From assembly GCA_003117195.1 (NCBI GenBank), contig BDSI01000131.1:276569-340568 (forward strand): a stretch of DNA of 64,000 nucleotides, in the 5' to 3' direction. The stretch comes from Eudorina sp. 2006-703-Eu-15. Lineage: Eukaryota; Chlorophyta; Chlorophyceae; Chlamydomonadales; Volvocaceae. Numbering within the stretch: position 1 is the stretch's first letter; each line of letters opens with the position of its first letter. The notes beneath the pieces were generated by a model. That model did no database searches. It saw only the letters and a list, made by a program, of their open reading frames with translations, and was not told the DNA's origin. The translations under genes and the position numbers were made by a program. This document shows positions 9,641-21,407 of the stretch, piece after piece.

Positions 9641-9742
9641 TTGACTGTATGGGAGAAGCTCCAAAACTCATAGGTAACAACCGCACGAGTCATCTTAGTG
9701 TTTGTAATAGATGGCCGAGATGTCAGGAGTGTGCATTGCAGA

Positions 9743-9814
9743 GTCCTCATTGTATAGTGGTTAGTACATCACGTTGTGGCCGTGAAGACCCCGGCTCGAA
9801 TCCGGGTGAGGACA
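9743..9814 (+). tRNA. tRNA-His(GTG)
   Basis: Acceptor GTCCTCA/TGAGGAC, anticodon arm TCACG-TTGTGGC-CGTGA, T arm CCCGGCTCGAATCCGGG. The base at -1 is A, so the G-1 of mature tRNA-His would have to be added after transcription. Confidence 0.94.
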
Positions 9815-9983
9815 TTCATTACCCTTATGGCAGTGAAAGTAACTGCAATGTCCAGGTTATCGTTCCATACGGAAACTGCGTAGCTGCAACTGGAATGCAA
9901 CCTCACATATGCGTGCATGAGTGTTCAAAAGTATTCGAGCATTGAATATGGTGTCGATATTTTATGTCATCTTGATATCTCAA

Positions 9984-10055
9984 TTCGCTATAGTCTAGGC
10001 GGTTAGGATACGAGATTCTCACTCTCGAGACCCGGGTTCGAGTCCCGGTAGCGAA
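9984..10055 (+). tRNA. tRNA-Glu(CTC)
   Basis: Intact 72-nt gene: TTCGCTA/TAGCGAA, CGAGA-TTCTCAC-TCTCG, CCGGGTTCGAGTCCCGG. It lies 20 bp upstream of tRNA-Asp. Confidence 0.95.
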
Positions 10056-10075
10056 AGTATAGATTGATGAGCATT

Positions 10076-10157
10076 GTCGCTGTAGTATAGTGGACAGTAT
10101 CCCCGCCTGTCAATGATAAGAACGCGGGAGGCCGGGGTTCGATTCCCCGCAGCGGCG
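10076..10157 (+). tRNA. tRNA-Asp(GTC) with intron
   Basis: Intact, with one D-loop change (GTGGACAGT for GTGGTCAGT). Confidence 0.92.
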
Positions 10158-10174
10158 AATCATGGACTATGATT

Positions 10175-10233
10175 GCCATGGTTAGGATACGAGATTCTCA
10201 CTCACGAGACCCGGGTTGAGTCCCGGTAGCGAA
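10175..10233 (+). pseudogene. Truncated tRNA-Glu(CTC)
   Basis: Chimeric 5' end as at 3082. It also lacks one base in the T loop (GGGTTGAG) and has CACGAGA in the anticodon 3' strand. Confidence 0.85.
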
Positions 10234-10253
10234 AGTATAGATTGATGAGCATT

Positions 10254-10335
10254 GTCGCTGTAGTATAGTGGTCAGTATCCCCGCCTGTCAATGATAAGAA
10301 CGCGGGAGGCCGGGGTTCGATTCCCCGCAGCGGCG
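10254..10335 (+). tRNA. tRNA-Asp(GTC) with intron
   Basis: Intact second Asp copy of unit c. Confidence 0.93.
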
Positions 10336-10406
10336 AATCATGGACTATGTTTGCCATGCATGAAGGAACAAAAAATATAGTACAATTGCCTATAATATGA
10401 TAGAAT

Positions 10407-10477
10407 TGCACCAGCCGAGAATCGAACTCGGGTCTGGTCCGTGGCAAAGACCTATGCTACCACTATACCACTGGTGC
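10407..10477 (-). tRNA. tRNA-Gly(GCC)
   Basis: All stems pair. The anticodon stem has one G-T wobble (GGTCT/GGACC). Confidence 0.9.
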
Positions 10478-12818
10478 TGCATGGATCCAGTCGGTGATCC
10501 TCATATCATTGCTCATCAAACTGGACAACGCTATGGGTACACCTTGACTAATCAACAGGGCGGTACGGTAGATCCCGTTCCGTCATCAATCAAAACATCC
10601 GGCATTGATGACACATGCCGGGTGAGCACAGTTCAATGTCTACTTGTAAATATTGTTTATCTCAGCATGCATTGATTGGTCCAAAATTCAAACAAGTATC
10701 AGCAAACAGGGATTTTGTAAATCCGTATTTACACTTCACACATCCTTAGGTGTCCTTTATCTAAGGACAAACTCATACCTACCGCTGAACCATTAGTAGA
10801 CTTTATTAGGGTTGTGAATTCATGTGCAAGACATCCTCTGGGCTGTAAGTGATGTGAGCATCTCAAACCGTAAATCGTTAGTTATACGTAGCTACAGTAG
10901 TTTTGGCTTCGATTACTACTGTACACATCCAAGTTACATTTCTAATTTGACCCACACACTTGGCCAAGGCTGTGGTCAACATCCAAGCGTCAGCTATTGG
11001 CCACTCAGCCATGGGCCACATCTGGCATGGCACACAGTAGAATTCGGGTGCCTGAAGGGCAAAACTTATGTGGTCGCCTAATGTGTTGACAAGCTACGTA
11101 CTTACAACAACATCGAGTTTGGTACTCTATCGGCTGACTCCCGCTTTTGCTGTAACGAGCTGACGGCAAGATGCACCACAAATTTTGGTGAAGGAAGTGG
11201 CCTGACGATGGACCATTTACACTGCAGAGAGCACCCACACCAGCAAAAAGCAAAGAAACAAGCGACACGTGTCGCCGCGCGCCCAGCCAGAAAACGAAGT
11301 CAGCGCCCCAGGGCGCACCAGGACGGCAACCCAACGGCACCGCCAAGAGCGAACGCCGCACCAAGACCGGCGAACAAGGCAAACGAAATCGAGCGAGCGA
11401 GCACAGACAGCCACGACCCGACGCAGCCACCCGGCCAAGAACACCCCAGAACAGCCCCCCGGCGCCAACCACCAACGCGGGCAGGGGGAAAACCGCCCCA
11501 TGCTTCCCGAAACGGAAAAACCCAGCCAGGGCAAGCGCGGCGGGAACAAACGGGAACAGGAGCCACAAGCCAAAAAACCCCACCGCCGCCCCGGCCAGCA
11601 ACAGTGACCCGCAAGAAGCGGCCACTCTACCAACACACCCCCAACCCGGCGGAGGGCTGGCCCCTTGCCGCCTATGGCCCCGTGGGGCGGATGGCTGTTC
11701 CCGGTCCGCCAGCACGGCCGTCTTTCCGACAGACCCCGCTCTTGCGCCCCCCCCACCCCACCCCCCTGCGTCCTCCCAAGAAAAACCCCGTCACGGGCGC
11801 CGCCCAGTGTCGGGCCCGGTTACCGGCCTTCACGGCCGCCGCTGCCAGCCGCCGCCAGCACTGAGGAGGATGGTGACCATGGGCGGGGAGAACGAGCCAG
11901 GGGAGGCTCGGGCAACAAAGGGATGGAAAGTGGTCACTCACAGTGATGTGAGTGCTCTCTACTGTGAACAGCAGAATGCCTGAAACAGGAGAGAGTGCGA
12001 AACATATCGCTTCAGTCAGCCGTACTATGCCGTACCAAACCTTGCTCAGTTCCTACGATCACTACGTTCCTTCGGAACTAAGCTATTGGCAAAAAACGAA
12101 TAGGGGAGGTGTGTACATGGAGTGCAGACACTACTACAGCTCCGGACGGCTACACATGGATTTTGCACCCCAAAGATCTGGAGTGTCATATTCACCTAAA
12201 GGGATGGTAAATCCAGTATGAACGGAGGAAGGACGGAGGATGGGTGCACAGTCCATGGTAGGGTTGATGAGGTGAGGCTCCATTGAGCTTTCTTGGCCGG
12301 TTAGAACACCCGGTCGGGGTACGGGTCCACCATGTAACGGCTACAAAGTATGTACACTGTGAGAAGCTCAAATTGCAGCCCGTTTGGGGGCGGTCACAGT
12401 GAAATTACAGCAGACTGTAAACCTTTCAACTGAAAACTGTCATGTCTCAACCCTTATCTTGATGGTAGACTTGTTACATAATTTACACCCAGGGCACAGT
12501 AACCTATGTCACCAGGGTGGTGGAGGGCTCTGGAAATTACTGGAATGCAGAATCCACTGAACCATGGTACAACATAGTGCCAATTAGCTCCATGCTTCAA
12601 AACCGAAGTGATGACAGAGCCGAAGTTGCTTGGTGCACCCATTGAAAGACTGCACTTTGTGTCCTGTGTCCTCAACTGTTTTCATGAATCAATGAATAAG
12701 AGCAACATGGATTGGCAATAACTTCCTGTGAACAAGTAACAAATGCATAGTGAAACATCGGACGCGACGGGACTACTGCGACATGTGGCAATCATTACCT
12801 GACCGCTGAACAATAGGT

Positions 12819-12877
12819 GGGCCTATGGCTTAATGGATAAAGCGCCGGTCTACAGAACCGGAGATTCCAGGTTCGAT
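12819..12877 (+). pseudogene. Truncated tRNA-Arg, anticodon ACA
   Basis: Copy of 9259 in unit d, with the same truncation and ACA change. Confidence 0.83.
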
Positions 12878-13127
12878 AATTAAGTATGTCGATTACATCT
12901 GCAAGTCCAATGCAAATATGGAGGAGATGATGAGGCAGGCGTTAGAGCAGAACCTGACCAAAACCTAAACAAAGTAGATGTGTGCTTGTGCAAACCCCTA
13001 AAACCCCAATCATGCACCTCAACATAGGATATAAAGTGTGCCTTGTTACATGAGTGAATGTCATGTATCGTTATACCCACACACATATAAAACTTGATAT
13101 ACATATGTAACACAATTAAACACTCTT

Positions 13128-13200
13128 CGCCCAATGTGGGGATCGAACCCACGACCACAAGGTTAAGAGCCTTGCGCTCTACCGACTGAGCTAACCGGGC
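13128..13200 (-). tRNA. tRNA-Lys(CTT)
   Basis: Identical to the gene at 9568. Confidence 0.95.
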
Positions 13201-13302
13201 TTGACTGTATGGGAGAAGCTCCAAAACTCATAGGTAACAACCGCACGAGTCATCTTAGTGTTTGTAATAGATGGCCGAGATGTCAGGAGTGTGCATTGCA
13301 GA

Positions 13303-13374
13303 GTCCTCATTGTATAGTGGTTAGTACATCACGTTGTGGCCGTGAAGACCCCGGCTCGAATCCGGGTGAGGACA
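13303..13374 (+). tRNA. tRNA-His(GTG)
   Basis: Identical to the gene at 9743. Confidence 0.94.
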
Positions 13375-13543
13375 TTCATTACCCTTATGGCAGTGAAAGT
13401 AACTGCAATGTCCAGGTTATCGTTCCATACGGAAACTGCGTAGCTGCAACTGGAATGCAACCTCACATATGCGTGCATGAGTGTTCAAAAGTATTCGAGC
13501 ATTGAATATGGTGTCGATATTTTATGTCATCTTGATATCTCAA

Positions 13544-13615
13544 TTCGCTATAGTCTAGGCGGTTAGGATACGAGATTCTCACTCTCGAGACCCGGGTTCG
13601 AGTCCCGGTAGCGAA
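13544..13615 (+). tRNA. tRNA-Glu(CTC)
   Basis: Identical to the gene at 9984. Confidence 0.95.
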
Positions 13616-13635
13616 AGTATAGATTGATGAGCATT

Positions 13636-13717
13636 GTCGCTGTAGTATAGTGGACAGTATCCCCGCCTGTCAATGATAAGAACGCGGGAGGCCGGGGTTC
13701 GATTCCCCGCAGCGGCG
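13636..13717 (+). tRNA. tRNA-Asp(GTC) with intron
   Basis: Identical to 10076, including the D-loop change. Confidence 0.92.
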
Positions 13718-13734
13718 AATCATGGACTATGATT

Positions 13735-13793
13735 GCCATGGTTAGGATACGAGATTCTCACTCACGAGACCCGGGTTGAGTCCCGGTAGCGAA
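13735..13793 (+). pseudogene. Truncated tRNA-Glu(CTC)
   Basis: Identical to 10175. Confidence 0.85.
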
Positions 13794-13813
13794 AGTATAG
13801 ATTGATGAGCATT

Positions 13814-13895
13814 GTCGCTGTAGTATAGTGGTCAGTATCCCCGCCTGTCAATGATAAGAACGCGGGAGGCCGGGGTTCGATTCCCCGCAGCGGCG
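13814..13895 (+). tRNA. tRNA-Asp(GTC) with intron
   Basis: Intact second Asp copy of unit d. Confidence 0.93.
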
Positions 13896-13966
13896 AATCA
13901 TGGACTATGTTTGCCATGCATGAAGGAACAAAAAACATAGTACAATTGCCTATAATATGATAGAAT

Positions 13967-14037
13967 TGCACCAGCCGAGAATCGAACTCGGGTTTGGTCC
14001 GTGGCAAGGACCTATGCTACCACTATACCACTGGTGC
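13967..14037 (-). tRNA. tRNA-Gly(GCC)
   Basis: Anticodon stem fully paired (GGTCC/GGACC). One base differs from the unit c copy next to the T stem. Confidence 0.92.
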
Positions 14038-16395
14038 TGCATGGATCCAGCTGGTGATCCTCATATCATTGCTCATCAAACTGAACAACGCTATGGGTAC
14101 ACCTTGACTAATCAACAGGGCGGTACGGTAGATCCCGTTCCGTCATCAATCAAAACATCCGGCATTGATGACACATGCCGGGTGAGCACAGTTCAATGTC
14201 TACTTGTAAATATTGTTTATCTCAGCATGCATTGATTGGTCCAAAATTCAAACAAGTATCAGCAAACAGGGATTTTGTAAATCCGTATTTACACTTCACA
14301 CATCCTTAGGTGTCCTTTATCTAAGGACAAACTCATACCTACCGCTGAACCATTAGTAGACTTTATTAGGGTTGTGAATTCATGTGCAAGACATCCTCTG
14401 GGCTGTAAGTGATGTGAGCATCTCAAACCGTAAATCGTTAGTTATACGTAGCTACAGTAGTTTTGGCTTCGATTACTACTGTACACATCCAAGTTACATT
14501 TCTAATTTGACCCACACACTTGGCCAAGGCTGTGGTCAACATCCAAGCGTCAGCTATTGGCCACTCAGCCATGGGCCACATCTGGCATGGCACACAGTAG
14601 AATTCGGGTGCCTGAAGGGCAAAACTTATGTGGTCGCCTAATGTGTTGACAAGCTACGTACTTACAACAACATCGAGTTTGGTACTCTATCGGCTGACTC
14701 CCGCTTTTGCTGTAACGAGCTGACGGCAAGATGCACCACAAATTTTGGTGAAGGAAGTGGCCTGACGATGGACCATTTACACTGCAGAGAGCACCCACAC
14801 CAGCAAAAAGCAAAGAAACAAGCGACACGTGTCGCCGCGCGCCCAGCCAGAAAACGAAGTCAGCGCCCCAGGGCGCACCAGGACGGCAACCCAACGGCAC
14901 CGCCAAGAGCGAACGCCGCACCAAGACCGGCGAACAAGGCAAACGAAATCGAGCGGCGCGCGACGACGAGCGAGCGAGCACAGACAGCCACGACCCGACG
15001 CAGCCACCCGGCCAAGAACACCCCAGAACAGCCCCCGGCGCCAACCGCCAACGCGGGCAGGGGGAAAACCGCCCCATGCTTCCCGAAACGGAAAAACCCA
15101 GCCAGGGCAAGCGCGGCGGGAAAAAACGGGAACAGGAGCCACAAGCCAAAAAACCCCACCGCCCCCCCGGCCAGCAACAGTGACCCGCAAGAAGCGGCCA
15201 CTCTACCAACACACCCCCAACCCGGCGGAGGGCTGGCCCCTTGCCGCCTATGGCCCCGTGGGGCGGATGGCTGTTCCCGGTCCGCCAGCACGGCCGTCTT
15301 TCCGACAGACCCCGCTCTTGCGCCCCCCCCACCCCACCCCCCTGCGTCCTCCCAAGAAAAACCCCATCACGGGCGCCGCCCAGTGTCGGGCCCGGTTACC
15401 GGCCTTCACGGCCGCCGCTGCCAGCCGCCGCCAGCACTGAGGAGGATGGTGACCATGGGCGGGGAGAACGAGCCAGGGGAGGCTCGGGCAACAAAGGGAT
15501 GGAAAGTGGTCACTCACAGTGATGTGAGTGCTCTCTACTGTGAACAGCAGAATGCCTGAAACAGGAGAGAGTGCGAAACATATCGCTTCAGTCAGCCGTA
15601 CTATGCCGTACCAAACCTTGCTCAGTTCCTACGATCACTACGTTCCTTCGGAACTAAGCTATTGGCAAAAAACGAATAGGGGAGGTGTGTACATGGAGTG
15701 CAGACACTACTACAGCTCCGGACGGCTACACATGGATTTTGCACCCCAAAGATCTGGAGTGTCATATTCACCTAAAGGGATGGTAAATCCATTATGAACG
15801 GAGGAAGGACGGAGGATGGGTGCACAGTCCATGGTAGGGGTTGATGAGGTGAGGCTCCATTGAGCTTTCTTGGCCGGTTAGAACACCCGGTCGGGGTACG
15901 GGTCCACCATGTAACGGCTACAAAGTATGTACACTGTGAGAAGCTCAAATTGCAGCCCGTTTGGGGGCGGTCACAGTGAAATTACAGCAGACTGTAAACC
16001 TTTCAACTGAAAACTGTCATGTCTCAACCCTTATCTTGATGGTAGACTTGTTACATAATTTACACCCAGGGCACAGTAACCTATGTCACCAGGGTGGTGG
16101 AGGGCTCTGGAAATTACTGGAATGCAGAATCCACTGAACCATGGTACAACATAGTGCCAATAAGCTCCATGCTTCAAAACCGAAGTGATGACAGAGCCGA
16201 AGTTGCTTGGTGCACCCATTGAAAGACTGCACTTTGTGTCCTGTGTCCTCAACTGTTTTCATTAATCAATGAATAAGAGCAACATGGATTGGCAATAACT
16301 TCCTGTGAACAAGTAACAAATGCATAGTGAAACATCGGACGCGACGGGACTACTGCGACATGTGGCAATCATTACCTGACCGCTGAACAATAGGT

Positions 16396-16454
16396 GGGCC
16401 TATGGCTTAATGGATAAAGCGCCGGTCTACAGAACCGGAGATTCCAGGTTCGAT
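16396..16454 (+). pseudogene. Truncated tRNA-Arg, anticodon ACA
   Basis: Truncated at TTCGAT like the other unit b-f copies; loop CTACAGA. Confidence 0.83.
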
Positions 16455-16619
16455 AATTAAGTATGTCGATTACATCTGCAAGTCCAATGCAAATATGGAG
16501 GAGATGATGAGGCAGGCGTTAGAGTCTGGAATGCAACCTCACATATGCGTGCATGAGTGTTCAAAAGTATTCGAGCATTGAATATGGTGTCGATATTTTA
16601 TGTCATCTTGATATCTCAA

Positions 16620-16691
16620 TTCGCTATAGTCTAGGCGGTTAGGATACGAGATTCTCACTCTCGAGACCCGGGTTCGAGTCCCGGTAGCGAA
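16620..16691 (+). tRNA. tRNA-Glu(CTC)
   Basis: Intact gene of unit e, reached directly after the Lys-His deletion. Confidence 0.95.
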
Positions 16692-16711
16692 AGTATAGAT
16701 TGATGAGCATT

Positions 16712-16793
16712 GTCGCTGTAGTATAGTGGTCAGTATCCCCGCCTGTCAATGATAAGAACGCGGGAGGCCGGGGTTCGATTCCCCGCAGCGGCG
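16712..16793 (+). tRNA. tRNA-Asp(GTC) with intron
   Basis: Intact, with the common GTGGTCAGT D loop. Confidence 0.93.
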
Positions 16794-16810
16794 AATCATG
16801 GACTATGATT

Positions 16811-16869
16811 GCCATGGTTAGGATACGAGATTCTCACTCACGAGACCCGGGTTGAGTCCCGGTAGCGAA
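16811..16869 (+). pseudogene. Truncated tRNA-Glu(CTC)
   Basis: Same 5' chimera and T-loop deletion as at 10175. Confidence 0.85.
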
Positions 16870-16889
16870 AGTATAGATTGATGAGCATT

Positions 16890-16971
16890 GTCGCTGTAGT
16901 ATAGTGGTCAGTATCCCCGCCTGTCAATGATAAGAACGCGGGAGGCCGGGGTTCGATTCCCCGCAGCGGCG
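16890..16971 (+). tRNA. tRNA-Asp(GTC) with intron
   Basis: Intact second Asp copy of unit e. Confidence 0.93.
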
Positions 16972-17045
16972 AATCATGGACTATGTTTGCCATGCATGAA
17001 GGAACAAAAAATATAGTACAATTGCCTATAATATGTTATAAGAAT

Positions 17046-17116
17046 TGCACCAGCCGAGAATCGAACTCGAGTCTGGTCCGTGGCAAGGACCTATGCTACC
17101 ACTATACCACTGGTGC
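17046..17116 (-). tRNA. tRNA-Gly(GCC)
   Basis: Intact apart from a T-G wobble at the base of the T stem (TCGAG/CTCGG). Confidence 0.9.
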
Positions 17117-18607
17117 TGCATGGATCCATCCGGTGATCCTCATATCATTGCTCATCAAACTGAACAACGCTATGGGTACACCTTGACTAATCAACAGGGC
17201 GGTACGGTAGATCCCGTTCCGTCATCAATCAAAACATCCGGCATTGATGACACATGCCGGGTGAGCACAGTTCAATGTCTACTTGTAAATATTGTTTATC
17301 TCAGCATGCATTGATTGGTCCAAAATTCAAACAAGTATCAGCAAACAGGGATTTTGTAAATCCGTATTTACACTTCACACATCCTTAGGTGTCCTTTATC
17401 TAAGGACAAACTCATACCTACCGCTGAACCATTAGTAGACTTTATTAGGGTTGTGAATTCATGTGCAAGACATCCTCTGGGCTGTAAGTGATGTGAGCAT
17501 CTCAAACCGTAAATCGTTAGTTATACGTAGCTACAGTAGTTTTGGCTTCGATTACTACTGTACACATCCAAGTTACATTTCTAATTTGACCCACACACTT
17601 GGCCAAGGCTGTGGTCAACATCCAAGCGTCAGCTATTGGCCACTCAGCCATGGGCCACATCTGGCATGGCACACAGTAGAATTCGGGTGCATGAAGGGCA
17701 AAACTTATGTGGTCGCCTAATGTGTTGACAAGCTACGTACTTACAACAACATCGAGTTTGGTACTCTATCGGCTGACTTCCGCTTTTGCTGTAACGAGCT
17801 GACGGCAAGATGCACCACACATTTTGGCGAAGGAAGCGGCCTGACGATGGACCATTTACACTGCAGAAAGCACCCACACCAGCAAAAAGCAAAGAACCAA
17901 GCGACACGTGTCGCCGCGCGCCCAGCCAGAAAACGAAGTCAGCGCCCCAGCAGGGCGCACCAGGACGGCAACCCAACGGCACCGCCAAGAGTGAACGCCG
18001 CACCAAGACCGGCGAACAAGGCAAACGAAATCGAGCGGCGCGCGACGACGAGCGAGCGAGCACAGACAGCCACGACCCGACGCAGCCACCCGGCCAAGAA
18101 CACCCCAGAACAGCCCCCCGGCGCCAACCGCCAACGCGGGCAGGGGGAAAACCGCCCCATGCTTCCCGAAACGGAAAAACCCAGCCAGGGCAAGCGTGGC
18201 GGGAAAAAACGGGAACAGGAGCCACAAGCCAAAAAACCCCACCGGCCCCCCGGCCAGCAACAGTGACCCGCAAGAAGCGGCCACTCTACCAACACACCCC
18301 CAACCCGGCGGAGGGCTGGCCCCTTGCCGCCTATGGCCCCGTGGGGCGGATGGCTGTTCCCGGTCCGCCAGCACAGCCGTCTTTCCGACAGACCCCGCTC
18401 TTGCGCCCCCCCCACCCCACCCCCCCTGCGTCCTCCCAAGAAAAACCCCGTCACGGGCGCCGCCCAGTGTCGGGCCCGGTTACCGGCCTTCACGGCCGCC
18501 GCTGCCAGCCGCCGCCAGCACTGAGGAGGATGGTGACCATGGGCGGGGAGAACGAGCCAGGGGAGGCTCGGGCAACAAAGGGATGGAAAGTGGTCACTCA
18601 CAGTGAT

Positions 18608-19608
18608 GTGAGTGCTCTCTACTGTGAACAGCAGAATGCCTGAAACAGGAGAGAGTGCGAAACATATCGCTTCAGTCAGCCGTACTATGCCGTACCAAAC
18701 CTTGCTCAGTTCCTACGATCACTACGTTCCTTCGGAACTAAGCTATTGGCAAAAAACGAATAGGGGAGGTGTGTACATGGAGTGCAGACACTACTACAGC
18801 TCCGGACGGCTACACATGGATTTTGCACCCCAAAGATCTGGAGTATCATATTCACCTAAAGGGATGGTAAATCCATTATGAACGGAGGAAGGACGGAGGA
18901 TGGGTGCACAGTCCATGGTAGGGGTTGATGAGGTGAGGCTCCATTGAGCTTTCTTGGCCGGTTAGAACACCCGGTCGGGGTACGGGTCCACCATGTAACG
19001 GCTACAAAGTATGTACACTGTGAGAAGCTCAAATTGCAGCCCGTTTGGGGGCGGTCACAGTGAAATTACAGCAGACTGTAAACCTTTCAACTGAAAACTG
19101 TCATGTCTCAACCCTTATCTTGATGGTAGACTTGTTACATAATTTACACCCAGGGCACAGTAACCTATGTCACCAGGGTGGTGGAGGGCTCTGGAAATTA
19201 CTGGAATGCAGAATCCACTGAACCATGGTACAACATAGTGCCAATAAGCTCCATGCTTCAAAACCGAAGTGATGACAGAGCCGAAGTTGCTTGGTGCACC
19301 CATTGAAAGACTGCACTTTGTGTCCTGTGTCCTCAACTGTTTTCATGAATCAATGAATAAGAGCAACATGGATTGGCAATAACTTCCTGTGAACAAGTAA
19401 CAAATGCATAGTGAAACATCGGACGCGACGGGACTACTGCGACATGTGGCAATCATTACCTGACCGCTGAACAATAGGTGGGCCTATGGCTTAATGGATA
19501 AAGCGCCGGTCTACGGAACCGGAGATTCCAGGTTCGATAATTAAGTATGTCGATTACATCTGCAAGTCCAATGCAAATATGGAGGAGATGATGAGGCAGG
19601 CGTTAGAG
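18608..19608 (+). repeat. tRNA repeat unit f (5' part, cut by the LINE)
   Basis: The left kilobase of a unit up to GCGTTAGAG, where it changes into LINE sequence (TCTGGAAACC). It holds a truncated tRNA-Arg only. The rest of the unit is found, imperfectly, from 34148. Confidence 0.8.
19480..19538 (+). pseudogene. Truncated tRNA-Arg(ACG)
   Basis: Truncated in the T loop. The anticodon is still ACG, like the copy at 2667. It sits about 70 bp upstream of the LINE boundary. Confidence 0.83.
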
Positions 19609-20670
19609 TCTGGAAACCATGAGGAGCAACCGGCTGCAGAGATCCGGCCGCAGGTCTGCATATCCATTACCGACCTCATCGGCGACAGTTCTGACAGCAT
19701 ATTCACTGAACCTCCGACCAAACTCGGTCTCCGATTCTGTTTTGCGCCGGGAACAAACTTCACCGACGCGAGAGCCTTTGCAGCGGGCCCCGGCCTCAAC
19801 CACTTCCTAACCGTCATCGCCGAGAAGCTCCCGGGCTGCCCGGAACCCGCTCACGCCAACACCATCGTATGGTCAGACGGGCAGGAGCGCCGGCACGTAC
19901 TGATTAACCTGTCCTACCCGGAGCACTGGGCTCAGCAGGTTCGGAAACTGGCCGACACACACGGCTGGATAAACCTAGGCGAGCTAGTAGTCGACGACCA
20001 GCGGTTCCCCGACCTAGTCGTGCTCATCCCCGAGGCGAGGGGACACCTGTCCATCATCAGGGGCCTCCCCCCCAACCTCAAGCGGCAATACGTCCCCGTC
20101 GTGGTGAAGAGGGCGTTCGCACTGCCCACGGAAGGAGTTCGGATTGAGCCTGGGCTTGGCAGCACGGCACAGGTTTGGCTCCAAGGCCACCTACCGGCCC
20201 TCCAGGGTGAGAGCGGCTACAACATCACCGACCCCAGAGCCGCGCAAGCACCCAAGATACTGGTCGAGGGGAAGCTTACGGCCGAAGTAGTCCAGATGGG
20301 ACTGAGCTTCTATCCGCTCCCACCACCTCCAAAGCAACAACGGCCACCCGCCAACCGCCCGCAAAGGCCTCCGCCGCCGCCAATCCGGGCAGCGACCCGG
20401 GGACTGGAAACACGCCAGCCTGCAGCCGGAGGAGCCGCCGGCCCGAGTGGAAGCGCAACCGCCAACCCCGCGACCGGGACAACCCCATCCAACCGCCCTA
20501 CGGGGGAGGTAGGGGAGGCACGGGAACACGCCACGCAGCCGACACCAACAGCGGCAGGCCAGCCGGGACAACAGGCGGCAACACAGCACCCGCAACCGCC
20601 GCAACAGCAGCGGCTGCCGCCACAACAACCGCCGCAGATGCGGCCACCCCCGCCCCAGCCACGACAGCAA

Positions 20671-20717
<47 letters not shown>

Positions 20718-21399
20718 GCAGGCGGCGGCGGCGGTGGCGGCGACGCCGAACGCAGCGGCGGCGACGCAGCAACAGCAGCCGCAACAGCAACAGCTCGCGA
20801 CACGCCCCTACATCCCGCGGGTTCCGCAACTGCAGATGTCACGCGAGGATATCCAGCGATATGAGGCCTTGGCAGGCCCCAGGCCGCCGCCGCCCACCCA
20901 GCGAACCCCGGAGGAGATAGCAGCCGCCGCGAGGTCCGCAGCAGAGAAGGCGGTGCTGAAAGCCCGCAGCGTGGCGGAGGCGCCACCCGAGAGGCCGGTC
21001 GAAGGGGTGCTGGCTACGACAGCACCAGCCGCAGGACCTGGCCCGCAGGGGAGGGAGCTCGACACGCCGAGGGGAACAGCAGCGGCAAACCCCCATCGGG
21101 CTCAGCCTTCAGAGGCGCAGCCCACAGGCGCAGCGCCAAGCACAGCACCCCCAGGAGCAACACGAGCGCTCCGCAGTCGGCCAGCCAGCAACCACGGTGA
21201 CTCGCCACCCGCGGTGCGCAGCAACAGGGTGGGAACCGACGAGGGGGAGGACATGATGAGGGTGGAGGACGATGACGAGGGGGAGTGGCAGAGTGGAAAG
21301 GGGCGGGCAATCGTTCTGGTGCCGGACCGCCAGATTATCCTATCCCGGAACGCATACGATGCCCTGGGCAACATGGACGGGGGGAGGATGAGGTCATGA
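19579..21399 (+). CDS. LINE ORF1 protein with polyglutamine tract
   Basis: 606 aa. The first ten codons (MEEMMRQALE) lie in sequence present in every tRNA unit, so the start may be supplied by the insertion site; the LINE-specific part begins at SGNHEEQPA. Residues 1-240 look globular, with no zinc knuckle that I can see. The rest is low-complexity Pro/Gln/Ala with a polyglutamine run (CAG repeats, 20674-20715). ORF1 proteins of this class bind the element RNA in the RNP; that role is inferred from position, 8 bp upstream of ORF2. Confidence 0.72.
20674..20715 (+). repeat. CAG trinucleotide repeat in LINE ORF1
   Basis: About 14 uninterrupted CAG triplets coding for Gln, with more CAA/CAG on both sides. 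Confidence 0.9.
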
Positions 21400-21407
21400 C
21401 CTAAGCA

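Larger units (their letters stand above)
8387..11947 (+). repeat. tRNA repeat unit c (long form, 3561 bp)
   Basis: A complete long-form unit, resuming at the exact base after the second TGAT that flanks the helicase element. Order: truncated Arg, Lys (minus), His, Glu, Asp, truncated Glu, Asp, Gly (minus), AT-rich spacer, GC-rich block. The GC block lacks an 18-bp segment found in other copies near 11398. Confidence 0.87.
11948..15523 (+). repeat. tRNA repeat unit d (long form, 3576 bp)
   Basis: Near-perfect copy of unit c. All tRNA genes are offset by exactly 3560 bases, which indicates very recent duplication or homogenisation. The GC block keeps the segment lost in c. Confidence 0.87.
15524..18607 (+). 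repeat. tRNA repeat unit e (short form, 3084 bp)
   Basis: Second short-form unit. It has the same Lys-His deletion junction as unit b (GTTAGAGTCTGGAATGCAACC, about 16517). Order: truncated Arg, Glu, Asp, truncated Glu, Asp, Gly (minus). Confidence 0.85.
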